A stretch of 64,000 bases of DNA, taken from positions 1 to 64,000 of the forward strand of contig CAKPMH010000002.1 of the NCBI GenBank assembly GCA_934167935.1, read 5' to 3'. The DNA comes from an uncultured Bacilli bacterium (GTDB taxonomy: Bacteria; Bacillota_I; Bacilli_A; RF39; UBA660). Every line of letters starts with the position of its first letter. Within the stretch, counting starts at the first letter, position 1. Positions 51,233 through 60,368 of this stretch are shown in pieces. The position numbers and the translations under genes were made by a program. The notes under the pieces are model-generated. The model ran no database searches. It saw only the letters and a program-made list of their open reading frames with translations, and had not been told where the DNA came from.

Positions 51233-52339
51233 TTAAAAAATATCCTCCTTATAAAATTCTAAATATTTATTTATTATCACACTAGGATTGCATTCTAATA
51301 ATACTTTATTCTTTTCTATTGGATAATCAATAATAGCAGTATTAATTTTTTCTATATATTCATCTATATTATCTGGTTTAACTAAAAATTTTTTAAAAGA
51401 TCCAGTCATTATCTCATTAGGCCCATAATTACAATTTGATGAAATTACTTTAGCCCCACAGGAAAATGCTTCAATTAAATTCATTGGAAATGCTTCATAG
51501 TCTGATGTACATAAAACTATTTCCGAATTTTTTATCCACTTATAAACATTTTTTTGCCATCCCAAAAAAACAACACTTTTTTCCAAATGATAATCCTTAA
51601 CTTTTTTCCTTATCACATTTTCAAGCTCACCTGTTCCACAAAATAATAGTTTATATTCTTCATAAAATTTACCCTTATAAAAAATATCAATTGCTCGATC
51701 TTGCCTCTTTGCTTTATTAAATCTACCAATATGTAAAATATATGGACTATATTTTGATATTTCTACAGGTTCATTGGATAATTTTTCTATATTTAATAGA
51801 TCAATTGGATTATAAATAGTTCTAACAAATTTTTTATCCAATCCATAACTATCTATTCCTTCATTCATCACACCATTAGAAACACATGAAATTTTTTTCC
51901 CTTTAAAAATTTTTCTAAAAACGAAGCTAAATATTCTGTGATTAATTATCTCAAAAGTCTTGATTTTATTATGAAAAACATAAATGCTTTTATTCTTAAT
52001 TTTAGAGAATCTTGTTAAAATAATAGCCATTGGCAAATGACATGTTATTAATTTATATTCTGATACTTTTTCCCTTTCAATTATAATTTTATTCATTTTT
52101 TTTACTTTAAACATTAGTTCAACTAATTTAAATATCTTATTTTTTTTGTTACACTCTAATGAAAAAAGATTAATTTTTTTATTAATATCATAATTAACAT
52201 TAATATTGTCAATAGGCTTTAAAAGAATAAAATCAACTTCAAAATTTTGTTTTAGCAATTCATCTGCCATATTTATACAAACTCTTTCTGCCCCCCCATT
52301 ACTTATGGAATTTATAATAAACAAAGCTCGTTTATTCAT
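51233..52339 (-). CDS. GT4-family glycosyltransferase
   Basis: The 368-residue GT-B enzyme has the N-terminal sugar-acceptor motif SNGGAERVCINMADEL, the donor-domain start SPYILHIGRFNKAKRQDRAI, and the nucleotide-sugar E-x7-E region SDYEAFPMNLIEAFSCG. It adds one sugar of the repeat unit; the substrate cannot be told. It starts 1 nt from its neighbour's stop. Confidence 0.92.
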   Translation of the reverse strand: MNKRALFIINSISNGGAERVCINMADELLKQNFEVDFILLKPIDNINVNYDINKKINLFSLECNKKNKIFKLVELMFKVKKMNKIIIEREKVSEYKLITCHLPMAIILTRFSKIKNKSIYVFHNKIKTFEIINHRIFSFVFRKIFKGKKISCVSNGVMNEGIDSYGLDKKFVRTIYNPIDLLNIEKLSNEPVEISKYSPYILHIGRFNKAKRQDRAIDIFYKGKFYEEYKLLFCGTGELENVIRKKVKDYHLEKSVVFLGWQKNVYKWIKNSEIVLCTSDYEAFPMNLIEAFSCGAKVISSNCNYGPNEIMTGSFKKFLVKPDNIDEYIEKINTAIIDYPIEKNKVLLECNPSVIINKYLEFYKEDIF

Positions 52340-52345
52340 ATTATT

Positions 52346-53572
52346 TTAACCACTCCTATCCATATTACCATTTACATTTTTTTTATCAATAATAGATAAT
52401 ATATATATTATATAAACAAAAATTTGTAATTGAACTGTTTCAAAATTTATAATAAATATAAAAAATATAAATAGTAAATATCTATTACATTTAGTTAATG
52501 TATCATTATTTAGACATTTTATCATCAAAAAAATAAAAATTAAGAAACCAATTAAACCAGTTTCGGAAAGCAATTGCCAATATGTACTATGTGGTTGAAC
52601 ATACCAACCATTATAAATTGAATTAATATAACTTTTAAATGAGCTTAAGCCATTACCAATCAAAGGGCTTTTAAAAAAAAGATCACGGGCTAAATTCCAC
52701 ATTTTAAATCTAGTTGACATTGTTACTTTAGAAGAAAATAATGATAAATTAGGGAGAATAATTATAGACACAATAATTATAAATATGAATAGTACATTTA
52801 TTATATTATGTATATTTTTTCTTTTAAAAGCATCATAACTAAAAATGTATATTAAACCAATAATAAAAGATATAAGCATAGTTTTAGAACAAGAAAATCC
52901 AAAAGCAATTGTAAATATAAGACATAACAATGCTTTTATACTTTTTTTACATTTTGTTTGAATAGATGTAATTAAACCGACTGTTAAAAATAAGCTTGCA
53001 TAGTTTGCATCTTCTGCATAGCCCGCTAATCTAAAGTCGCCTCCATACAAATTTTTATGTTCAATTGAACCAACAATAGTTTTAGATATAGCTCTAGAAT
53101 CTGAGCCAGATATTTGAGACAAAGAATATCCCATACCAACAAAAACAAAACTTGTTACTAAAACAATGCAAGAGAATAATACATATTTTTTTAATTTATA
53201 TTCATCAATATAATTTTGAAATTTTTTAAAAATAATAATTGCTAATAAATTATTTGCAATTAATATACAATGATTTAATGTTTGAAGAAAAAATCTATCT
53301 AGTCCATTCCATAGCCATGATATATTAGAAAATAAACTCCAAAGTAGCAACAAATACAAAAATATATAAATCGTATTATTATTTTTTTTCCCATTTTGGA
53401 TAGTAATATTCTTATTTTTACTCGTTCCGTATAAAAATAATAAAATAACACTCAGAACAAGCAATATGTATCTTAAATCTAATCCAAAAAGTAAAAACTC
53501 TCTATTTATCATAACAAAGATAAATAAAAAAGAATAAATTTCAAAGAAAAATTTATGCAAATTAATTTTCAT
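52346..53572 (-). CDS. O-antigen ligase/polymerase-like (Wzy) membrane protein
   Basis: The 408-residue protein has about 11 membrane segments and the Wzy_C periplasmic-loop signature near residues 300-345 (GNGLSSFKSYINSIYNGWYVQPHSTYWQLLSETGL), including the H-S/N-x-x-x-x-x-x-x-E-x-G-x-x-G motif. It is likely the polymerase of the locus. Confidence 0.88.
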   Translation of the reverse strand: MKINLHKFFFEIYSFLFIFVMINREFLLFGLDLRYILLVLSVILLFLYGTSKNKNITIQNGKKNNNTIYIFLYLLLLWSLFSNISWLWNGLDRFFLQTLNHCILIANNLLAIIIFKKFQNYIDEYKLKKYVLFSCIVLVTSFVFVGMGYSLSQISGSDSRAISKTIVGSIEHKNLYGGDFRLAGYAEDANYASLFLTVGLITSIQTKCKKSIKALLCLIFTIAFGFSCSKTMLISFIIGLIYIFSYDAFKRKNIHNIINVLFIFIIIVSIIILPNLSLFSSKVTMSTRFKMWNLARDLFFKSPLIGNGLSSFKSYINSIYNGWYVQPHSTYWQLLSETGLIGFLIFIFLMIKCLNNDTLTKCNRYLLFIFFIFIINFETVQLQIFVYIIYILSIIDKKNVNGNMDRSG

Positions 53573-53587
53573 GAAACACCTCCATTT

Positions 53588-54787
53588 TTACTTATCAATC
53601 AAAGTTTCAACTGCTTTTACCGTTTTATCTAAATCAAACATATTAAAACGTTCAATTATTTTTTCTTGATAATAATTGTATTTTTCTTTATTATCCAATA
53701 AATATTTTATACCCATATAGAGAGAATCTTCATCGTTATCAGTAACAACACCATATTCATTATTCTCACCAAGCATTTCTTTCATTCCAGAGCAATCCGT
53801 GGTAACAATAACTTTTCCTAATACAATTGCTTCTGAAACAACGGTACTAAATCCCTCTGCAATTGAAGAGCAAACAAACAAATCACATAGTTTCATATAT
53901 GGATATGGATTATTTTTGAATCCAATAAGTTTAATATCACTAGATAAATTATTTTCATGAATATATTCTTCTAGTGAATTTTTACTTGTCCCTTCTCCAA
54001 TAATAAATAATTTTATTTTATAACCTTCATTTTTTAGTCTTTTTGTAATTCTTAATAATCTATCATATGCTTTTTGAGCATTAAGTCGACCTACACTACA
54101 TATAGTAACAAAATTTTTTTCTTTTTCATAATCTAATATTTTTTCAGTACTTTTAAATAAAATGTCATTTTTATCAATAGAATTATATTTTACAATTACT
54201 TTATTGCTATCAATTCCATATTTTTTTTCGAATTGGCTTTTTACAACCTTAGAAACACATACAATGTTATCAAACTTTTTATAAGTATCAATTGCCTCAT
54301 TAATGTTTTTAAAAACACCATCAGACTTCTTCTGTTTAATTAAATCGACATGAATCCAAGCATACTTTTTTGAATTTTTATTTGATGAAGCAGAAATAAT
54401 TTTTGCACATATTCCCTCCAAAAAAGAAATTTCAACATCATATTTTTCTTTAATAAAAATTTTATAAAATAATTTAGTTGGAATATATTTCCATATATTT
54501 GCATAAACCTTTGCAAGAGTTTTTTTTAATTTTCCACCTGTACCTAGTAAACTACCTGACTTTGATTTACTATCACTATCAAAATTTTTCGCTTTTTTAT
54601 TTTTAATTTTAATTGTGGTTTTATACTTAATATTATCATTTAAACAAGATCTTAATTCGCCAACATCAACAACTGTCATAACAGTAATATCATACTTACT
54701 TGAATCTAAATTATTAACTAAATTTACTAATACTTTTTCAGCACCTCCTCCACCTAAAGTGTGAATTAAAAATAGAACTTTTTTCAT
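53588..54787 (-). CDS. GT4-family glycosyltransferase
   Basis: The 399-residue GT-B enzyme has HTLGGGGAEKVLVNLVNNL, then ICSVGRLNAQKAYDRLLRI and SSIAEGFSTVVSEAIVLGK (donor-binding E-x7-E). It is similar in plan to the other GT4 enzyme in the cluster, with an unusual Lys/Ser-rich insert (about 65-90). It is the second gene of the locus after the priming transferase. Confidence 0.92.
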   Translation of the reverse strand: MKKVLFLIHTLGGGGAEKVLVNLVNNLDSSKYDITVMTVVDVGELRSCLNDNIKYKTTIKIKNKKAKNFDSDSKSKSGSLLGTGGKLKKTLAKVYANIWKYIPTKLFYKIFIKEKYDVEISFLEGICAKIISASSNKNSKKYAWIHVDLIKQKKSDGVFKNINEAIDTYKKFDNIVCVSKVVKSQFEKKYGIDSNKVIVKYNSIDKNDILFKSTEKILDYEKEKNFVTICSVGRLNAQKAYDRLLRITKRLKNEGYKIKLFIIGEGTSKNSLEEYIHENNLSSDIKLIGFKNNPYPYMKLCDLFVCSSIAEGFSTVVSEAIVLGKVIVTTDCSGMKEMLGENNEYGVVTDNDEDSLYMGIKYLLDNKEKYNYYQEKIIERFNMFDLDKTVKAVETLIDK

Positions 54788-54796
54788 AAATACTCT

Positions 54797-54834
54797 CCTT
54801 AAAAATAGAAAAAGTTATGCGACTTTTTCTATAT
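54797..54834 (-). terminator. Hairpin between priming transferase and glycosyltransferase genes
   Basis: ATAGAAAAAGT, loop, ACTTTTTCTAT, then TTTTT on the minus strand, directly upstream of a ribosome site. It could partly end the first transcript or act as an attenuator for the downstream genes. The rest of 54788-55017 is AT-rich without features. Confidence 0.6.
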
Positions 54835-55017
54835 AAAAATTTATATATTTTATTGTACATCAACTTTAATCAATTTTATATTTTTATATTTGATAATTTT
54901 AACTATTATATTGTAAATAATAAATATAATTAAATTAGCTACTTAAATTTATTTTTCATAACTTCAATTATTAAATGAAAAATTTATAACCTTATTTTTA
55001 ATTTTTCTATTTTGTTT

Positions 55018-55680
55018 TCAAGCAGGCACTTCTTCCTTTTTTTGTTTTTTTAAATCTTCTATTTCATTTTGTATTGTTGATTTTCCAGCATCTGCTCCTT
55101 CTTTTTTTAATACTGTTTTTATTGTATAAAATACTACTTTTATATCTTCTACAAATGAATATTTATCTATATATTCTAAATCATAATTTATTTTATCAAA
55201 TATTGAAATACTATTTCTTCCTTTAGATTGTGCAAGACCTGTTAAACCAGGATTTACATCTACTCTATGTTTTTGTATTTCATTCATATTATCAAAATAT
55301 TCTGGAATCCATGGCCTTGGACCTATAAAACTCATTGAACCTAATAATATATTAAATAGTTGTGGTAGTTCATCTAAACTCGTTTTTCTTAAAAATGTTC
55401 CTATCTTTGTATGTTGATCTCCTTTAGAAAAATCTCTTACATCATTATTTGATTCCATTGTTCTAAACTTCCACACATCAAATTTATTACCATATTTTCC
55501 AGTTCTTGATTGACTAAATATAATATCTCCTTCACTATCTAATCTAATTAAAACTGCTATTAGAAGCATTAAAGGTGATAATATAATAATTCCTATTAAT
55601 GAAATAATTATATCTATTATTCTTTTTACTATTTCATATAATGATTTTTTATTATTCCAATTTCTTCTTTTTTCTTTCAT
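55018..55680 (-). CDS. Priming undecaprenyl-phosphate sugar-phosphate transferase
   Basis: The 220-residue protein has one membrane segment (about 20-45), then the bacterial sugar transferase domain: GDIIFSQSRTGKYGNKFDVWKFRTM, LRKTSLDELPQLFNILLGSMSFIGPRPWIPEY and VNPGLTGLAQSKGRN. It loads the first sugar-1-phosphate on undecaprenyl phosphate (CpsE/WcaJ short-form class). It is the promoter-proximal gene of the capsule locus. Confidence 0.95.
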   Translation of the reverse strand: MKEKRRNWNNKKSLYEIVKRIIDIIISLIGIIILSPLMLLIAVLIRLDSEGDIIFSQSRTGKYGNKFDVWKFRTMESNNDVRDFSKGDQHTKIGTFLRKTSLDELPQLFNILLGSMSFIGPRPWIPEYFDNMNEIQKHRVDVNPGLTGLAQSKGRNSISIFDKINYDLEYIDKYSFVEDIKVVFYTIKTVLKKEGADAGKSTIQNEIEDLKKQKKEEVPA

Positions 55681-55740
55681 TTTTACCCCTTACTTTCATA
55701 AAAAATTACCAATATGCCAAATTCGTGTAAAATCATAAAT

Positions 55741-55769
55741 ATATTATCATATTTTGTATGTTTTATCAA
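55741..55769 (-). promoter_or_regulatory. Likely promoter of the capsule locus
   Basis: TTGATA (55769-55764) and TAATAT (55746-55741) on the minus strand with 17-bp spacing, about 60 bp ahead of the priming transferase ATG. Confidence 0.5.
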
Positions 55770-56453
55770 TTAAATATTAAATTTTTATGTATTTAATTTT
55801 TAATAAAAATTAAATGTTGATTATTTTTATTTCAATGATAACAATTTTTAAATATTAATACTTTTTTTAATTTTCATTTATAAATTTATTAAGTTCCGTG
55901 ATAATTTGAATTTTAAGTAAAATTTAAGCAAGATTTAAGCAAGATAACTATAAATAAAATAGTTATTTTTTTATAAAAAAAACTCAAAAAGATTGAAAAC
56001 CTTGGATATTATACAATATAGTTATGGATTAAATGGTAAAAGGCATCATTTTTCATGACTGAAAAGGAAGTTATTTTAGCAGATGAAGAACAATCTATCA
56101 ATAAGTTGTAACAATTTTTTCTTTCATTTGAAATTAGTTTTATACTATTAATTTTAGAACTATCTATTTCAAATTTTTTATGATTATTAATATTATATTT
56201 TTATTTTTTTAAGACAAATATAACAATATTGAATATTATTTTAATAGTCAAAAAAAACTAAGAATTTCTTAGTTAATTTTTTAAATGGGGCAATAAACTA
56301 ATGAGTTTTGCACCCAAGTTAGTAATACTTGATGAATTAATTATAGCATCATTTAATAAATTTTACAAAGTCTTTTACATAAAATAAATTAAAATTAAGT
56401 TAATTTATTTTAAAATATTAATATTTTTGCTATAATATAATTAAATAGTAAGG
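55770..56453. other. Gene-free region between capsule locus and accessory segment
   Basis: This is nearly 700 bp of very AT-rich DNA. It holds a 12-bp tandem repeat (AAGCAAGATTTA/AAGCAAGATAAC, about 55926-55949) and a plus-strand terminator-like hairpin (ATAACTAT ... ATAGTTAT then TTTTTT, about 55945-55973). A second hairpin (AACTAAGAA/TTTCTTAGTT, 56257-56274) and a short coding remnant (55985-56111) are also present. A -10 (TATAAT near 56433) probably serves the next gene. Confidence 0.5.
55985..56111 (+). pseudogene. Possible remnant of a helix-turn-helix/sigma-like gene end
   Basis: One frame reads KRLKTLDIIQYSYGLNGKRHHF to a stop. The next frame continues TEKEVILADEEQSINKL to a stop. YGLNGKRH resembles the RYGLxGxxxxT turn at the start of sigma-70 region 4 and related HTH proteins, and a one-base shift would join the parts. 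The identification is tentative because the pieces are so short. Confidence 0.25.
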
Positions 56454-56456
56454 GTG

Positions 56457-57131
56457 ATGGATGTGTTTAGGAGTGAATTAGAATTACAAAATAAATTTAT
56501 TAATTTAATGAAACAAGATAAACAAGATCATACTTATATTTCAGATGAATTTAATGCAAGATTTGGTAATGTTGATATTGTTAAAGTAAAATATGATAAT
56601 AATACACCTTTAACAAAAAAACAGGCTGATATACTTTCTAATATAGCTGCTGCGAGAATCGTTGGGTATTTGCATAAAAAATCAATGAGAACTTTATCTT
56701 ATTTAATAAAAAACTCTGGTTATACCGAAGAATATATATTATCCATTTTGTCAAAATTAAAATCAGCAAATATTATTAATGAACCAAAATACTATAGATA
56801 TATAATTAATGAACAATTTGAGTTTCCTAAATTAGTTTTTAGTTCTTATGAAGCAAAATTAACTGATTGGCAGAAAGCAATTTCTCAAGCAATTAAAAAT
56901 CAAGCATTTTCAAGTGAGTCATACGTTGTAATGCCTGAAAAAATTGCTAAAAAATTATCGTTAACTAAGAAAAATTATTTTTTGTCATATAATGTTGGTT
57001 TAATCGCTGTTAATAATGATAAATACAAAATTCTTGTGAAACCTAAAATTCAAAAAAATAATTATTCTCAGGCTTCATTAATTAGCAGTATTGCAAAATA
57101 TTTAATATTACAAAAGCAAGTCGTTGCGTGA
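56457..57131 (+). CDS. Unknown protein with winged-helix-like and possible nuclease-like parts
   Basis: The roughly 224-residue protein opens FRSELELQNKFINLMKQDKQDHTYISDEFNARFGNVDIVKVKYD. Its E ... GNVDIVKVK spacing loosely recalls restriction-type nuclease folds of the sce7726 kind that recognise self-genome changes. The middle (AARIVGYLHKKSMRTLSYLIKNSGYTEEYILSILSKL) looks like a winged helix. There is no membrane segment. The start is uncertain: GTG at 56454, ATG at 56457 or GTG at 56463, the last with the best spacing from AAGGG. It converges with the kinase-pair genes. Functional reading is inference only. Confidence 0.65.
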   Translation: MDVFRSELELQNKFINLMKQDKQDHTYISDEFNARFGNVDIVKVKYDNNTPLTKKQADILSNIAAARIVGYLHKKSMRTLSYLIKNSGYTEEYILSILSKLKSANIINEPKYYRYIINEQFEFPKLVFSSYEAKLTDWQKAISQAIKNQAFSSESYVVMPEKIAKKLSLTKKNYFLSYNVGLIAVNNDKYKILVKPKIQKNNYSQASLISSIAKYLILQKQVVA

Positions 57132-57141
57132 CTTGCTTTTT

Positions 57142-58350
57142 TTAATCCATATAATGACTTTTTTTAAATTCATTTAATGCTAATTGATAATTTTTTACAT
57201 GAATATTTGTTATAGCCGTAATAGGTTTAGGAACCAGATGATTATATCTATCAATGCTGTTTAATGCCTTTTCTATTACATCACTAGCATAATTAATTCT
57301 GTCTTCAATATCTAAATCTTTCATTGGTTTTAACAAATCGTTTAATGCTTCAAAATATTGTATGTACGTAGTATTTAGTGATATTTCTTCAATGCTTTTA
57401 CTATTACGGATGTCTTTATCTAAATTAGTATCACCAACAATTAAGTCAAATATTTCTTCTTTATTTTCAGGCATAGCTTGAAATAAAATTTCTTCCATTT
57501 TGACTTCATGCAGTATTTTAATTGAAGTATATCTTTTTATATGTCTTCCTTGTCTTTGAAAAACTTCAAGTCCTTTTTCTTGGCGATTAAACTTTCTTAA
57601 AGAATAAAACCAGCCTGATGAAATTGAATTAGCACCTGATGCAATTAAAAGTAAACTTTCTAATCCACAATAACCATAAATAACATCAAAATTTGCATTG
57701 CTTAAAGTATAATTAAAACTCATAATATTAGATAATCTAGTTGAATCAAAATTATGTCTTATAGTGTCACCATTATCTCTATCTATAACTATATGGATTC
57801 CATTAATATCTCCACTATAATTTCCTAAATCAGAAATAAAATCATTTATGTCATTCATGTTATTAAAAGCATTTTCCTGAGCCACTATTGAAACATATAT
57901 TTTTTCTGACAAATCATTTTCTTTTTTATATTTTATTGCAAATTCACACATATCAAATATCTTATCAACAATTCTTCCATCAAAGCTAGATAAGTAAACT
58001 GTAGGCAATAACAATTTACTTACATTATATAATTTTTGATAATTAAAACATTTAATAATATATTCTTCTAGTTTTTTACTGTCTCTTAAAAATGTTCTGT
58101 CTATTATTTCACCTGGAATATAATCCAAGTCTTTTAATTTTTTTATTTCAGAATTTTGAAATTGTTTATAAAACCATTTATTATCAACTATATTGTCAAT
58201 TTCTTTTAAACTTGGATTTGTATCTTTTATTTCATTTACTTTTTCAAAAGTTTCTTCTCTTGGATCCCAGATAATACCATCTACTAAATTTTTATTCAAT
58301 ATTTCTAGAACTTTTGGTCTCCAGGCTGGTCCATTTTGAATATAAATCAT
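57142..58350 (-). CDS. Unknown protein paired with a Ser/Thr kinase
   Basis: The 402-residue soluble protein contains SSFDGRIVDKIFDMCEFAIKYKK, IYVSIVAQENAFN, NGIHIVIDRDNGDT and FDVIYGYCGLESLLLIASGANSISSGWFY in alternating strand-helix order, suggesting a TIM-barrel-like fold. The family is not recognised. The ATG at 58350 is 1 bp beyond the kinase stop (58352-58354), with AAAGGAG inside the kinase's last codons. The two are surely co-translated and probably act together. A GTG three codons earlier is too close to the ribosome site. Confidence 0.75.
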   Translation of the reverse strand: MIYIQNGPAWRPKVLEILNKNLVDGIIWDPREETFEKVNEIKDTNPSLKEIDNIVDNKWFYKQFQNSEIKKLKDLDYIPGEIIDRTFLRDSKKLEEYIIKCFNYQKLYNVSKLLLPTVYLSSFDGRIVDKIFDMCEFAIKYKKENDLSEKIYVSIVAQENAFNNMNDINDFISDLGNYSGDINGIHIVIDRDNGDTIRHNFDSTRLSNIMSFNYTLSNANFDVIYGYCGLESLLLIASGANSISSGWFYSLRKFNRQEKGLEVFQRQGRHIKRYTSIKILHEVKMEEILFQAMPENKEEIFDLIVGDTNLDKDIRNSKSIEEISLNTTYIQYFEALNDLLKPMKDLDIEDRINYASDVIEKALNSIDRYNHLVPKPITAITNIHVKNYQLALNEFKKSHYMD

Positions 58351-58351
58351 A

Positions 58352-59293
58352 TTACTCACACTCCTTTAAATGTTCAACTTGTAAAATTGCTTTATCTATA
58401 TCATTGAATCTATTTAATTTTTGATATGAAGATAGGTTTACAATAATATTTCTAAAAACTTTCATTCTTTTTATATTATCACTAAATTTTTCTTTCCATA
58501 TAATATACATCTCATCTAGATCTCTTAAAGTTTTAAAATTCTTTCTCAATTCTAGAATATACATTTCCATAGCCATTATTCCTATTGGGTACAAATCTGT
58601 TTGAAAATTCCATTTATAATCTGGTGGATAATTTTGTTGTTCAGGTGCCCAATATCCTCTTGTTCCAAGTAAATTATGAGAAAGCATACTATTTCCTTCT
58701 TCTTCCTTTAGATTTTTTCCTAATCCACCATCAATTACTTTATAAACTTCTTCATTAACAATAATGTTATCAGGCTTTAAATCTCTATGTACATATCCAC
58801 TATTATACATTATTTTTATATGATTTAACATTTGTAAAATAAAATCTAATACCTCATTATCTGAATAATTGTCTTTATATTGTAAGCTTGAACCTTCAAA
58901 CTTCTCTTCAATGTAGTAAGCAACCCAATAATAACTATTAACAAACACATAATTAATTGTTTCAAAAAATTTTAATTGAGGTAAATTTGAACAAGCTTTA
59001 TTCATTTTTATTTCAGTGTTTATTCTTTTACATTCAGAATTTATTCTTGTAAATATTTCATTTAAAATATTTCTATCAATACCTTCGAGATTATAATTAT
59101 TTGATATATCAAAATTATCATAAACGTCATATGGAGTTACATCTACAACTTTACAAGCATATTCAATGTCATCTACTCTAATAAAATAAACTTTCTTTTG
59201 ACCGCTATCTTTTCTTAACATTTTTAATTTGCTAACATTAATTCCTTTTTCCAATAATATTTTTTTCAAATCTTGTTCTGATAAATTAATCAC
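58352..59293 (-). CDS. Hanks-type serine/threonine protein kinase
   Basis: About 313 residues. The kinase core has IEYACKVVDV (beta-3 Lys), the catalytic loop YVHRDLKPDNIIV, YKVIDGGLGK where DFG is DGG, and activation-loop end GTRGYWAPEQ. There is no membrane segment or PASTA repeat, so it is cytoplasmic and unlike the PrkC/Stk housekeeping kinases. The first 60 residues (EQDLKKILLEKGINVSKLKMLRKDSG) are HTH-like or unknown. The start is taken at GTG 59293 after GGAGG; a TTG at 59311 overlaps the ribosome site. It is first of a two-gene unit after a terminator at 59313-59363. Confidence 0.85.
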   Translation of the reverse strand: MINLSEQDLKKILLEKGINVSKLKMLRKDSGQKKVYFIRVDDIEYACKVVDVTPYDVYDNFDISNNYNLEGIDRNILNEIFTRINSECKRINTEIKMNKACSNLPQLKFFETINYVFVNSYYWVAYYIEEKFEGSSLQYKDNYSDNEVLDFILQMLNHIKIMYNSGYVHRDLKPDNIIVNEEVYKVIDGGLGKNLKEEEGNSMLSHNLLGTRGYWAPEQQNYPPDYKWNFQTDLYPIGIMAMEMYILELRKNFKTLRDLDEMYIIWKEKFSDNIKRMKVFRNIIVNLSSYQKLNRFNDIDKAILQVEHLKECE

Positions 59294-59312
59294 TAATACC
59301 AAATCCTCCAAT

Positions 59313-59363
59313 CAAAAAACAAAAGGGCAATACAAAACCTGATAAAGTCTGTACTAGCCCTTT
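59313..59363 (-). terminator. Terminator upstream of the kinase gene
   Basis: The minus strand has AAAGGGCTAGTAC, an intervening segment, GTATTGCCCTTT, then TGTTTTTTG. It ends the transcript of the gene at 59416-59976. Confidence 0.7.
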
Positions 59364-59415
59364 AAATCTAAATATATTATATCAAATATTTCTACAAATT
59401 ACTATACACCATTTA

Positions 59416-59976
59416 TTAACTCAAATTATCTTTAATATTCCTATTGTTCTTTTGATTTTGTAGCATCCATTTATATTCTTCTAATTCTTTAAGATAATCT
59501 CTTTTAAAATAGTTTTCATATAACCATTTAACTCCTTCCTCTTTAACACATATAACATCATCTTCTTCAATGGTTATAGGATAAGGAAAAACTTTTCTCA
59601 TCCTATGAAGTGCTACATGAATAGCACTTACACTTTTATCAAATTTATATGGTAGAAATCTTAAAGAAGTAGATACATATTTATTTCTTTTATGATCTAT
59701 TCCTAACTCATTTTCTAAATCAAAAATTTTTTCTTTATAAAATTCAATTTCAGAAGTTAAATAATGTACTTCTTTATTGAAATAAACTTTTCTTAACCAA
59801 TCAACACATTCATTATTTATATACATTTTTGATTTATTATCTTTATCTCTATCTATCCATAAATAGTAATCATATTTGTGTCTTCGTTTTATATTTCTTA
59901 AGACTCTTCCAAATTGTTTTGTAGTTAATGAAAACATTTCTTGAACATCTTTTCTTTCTATCCATTCTTGATTCAT
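59416..59976 (-). CDS. DNA-binding-like protein with an internal duplication
   Basis: About 186 residues. The first half has EWIERKDVQEMFSLTTKQFGRVLRNIKRR (HTH-like) followed by INNECVDWLRKVYFNKEVHYLTSEIEFYKEKI. The second half repeats the plan with VSAIHVALHRMRKVFPYP and VKEEGVKWLYENYFKRDYLKELEEYKWML. Such tandem winged-helix plus helix proteins occur in phages and mobile elements. The ATG at 59976 is correctly spaced from AAAGGAG; an ATG two codons earlier is too close. The target is unknown. Confidence 0.7.
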   Translation of the reverse strand: MNQEWIERKDVQEMFSLTTKQFGRVLRNIKRRHKYDYYLWIDRDKDNKSKMYINNECVDWLRKVYFNKEVHYLTSEIEFYKEKIFDLENELGIDHKRNKYVSTSLRFLPYKFDKSVSAIHVALHRMRKVFPYPITIEEDDVICVKEEGVKWLYENYFKRDYLKELEEYKWMLQNQKNNRNIKDNLS

Positions 59977-60066
59977 ACACATCTCCTTTCAAAATAATAG
60001 GGAACGGGTAACGTAATATAGAAATTCAATATATCAAGCATGGTGCTGACACACCCATCTACTTGT

Positions 60067-60084
60067 TAGGGAATTCTCCCTAAA
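60067..60084. repeat. Perfect palindrome (operator or terminator candidate)
   Basis: TTAGGGA, then the EcoRI-like centre ATTC, then TCCCTAA form a perfect inverted repeat upstream of the 59416-59976 gene. No T-run follows, so an operator is as likely as a terminator. Confidence 0.5.
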
Positions 60085-60094
60085 ACCCTAAAAA

Positions 60095-60301
60095 TTAGTC
60101 TCCGACAGTTTTATTTTTTTCTATATATTTCTCACTAACTTTATTAGATTTTTCAATCATTTCTTTCACTTCTTTTTCATAGTTCTTATTATTAATTAAT
60201 GCTTCAGAAAGCAAAGAATAAGGTATATCCTTTGCATTTTCTTTAAAATACTCTAACAATTGTGGCACAACTATTTCAAAGAAATAATTTATAAAATTCA
60301 C
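60095..60301 (-). CDS. Small helical protein, non-standard start
   Basis: Up to 68 residues (FFEIVVPQLLEYFKENAKDIPYSLLSEALINN ... EKYIEKNKTVGD), amphipathic helices, no family recognised. A very strong AAAGGAGGTGA is present, but the only conventional start (GTG 60301) lies inside it. At ideal spacing the codon is ATA (60290-60288). It is either an AUA-initiated protein, one using the GTG, or a gene whose ATG was mutated. Confidence 0.45.
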   Translation of the reverse strand: MNFINYFFEIVVPQLLEYFKENAKDIPYSLLSEALINNKNYEKEVKEMIEKSNKVSEKYIEKNKTVGD

Positions 60302-60326
60302 CTCCTTTCAAAATTTAGGCAATAAA

Positions 60327-60350
60327 AAAAGAGCGATTTCTCGCTCAAAA
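60327..60350 (-). terminator. Terminator after the MBL hydrolase gene
   Basis: The minus strand has GAGCGA, loop GAA, TCGCTC, then TTTTTTTATT (60346-60321). Confidence 0.85.
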
Positions 60351-60368
60351 ATTATTGTACTAATATGA

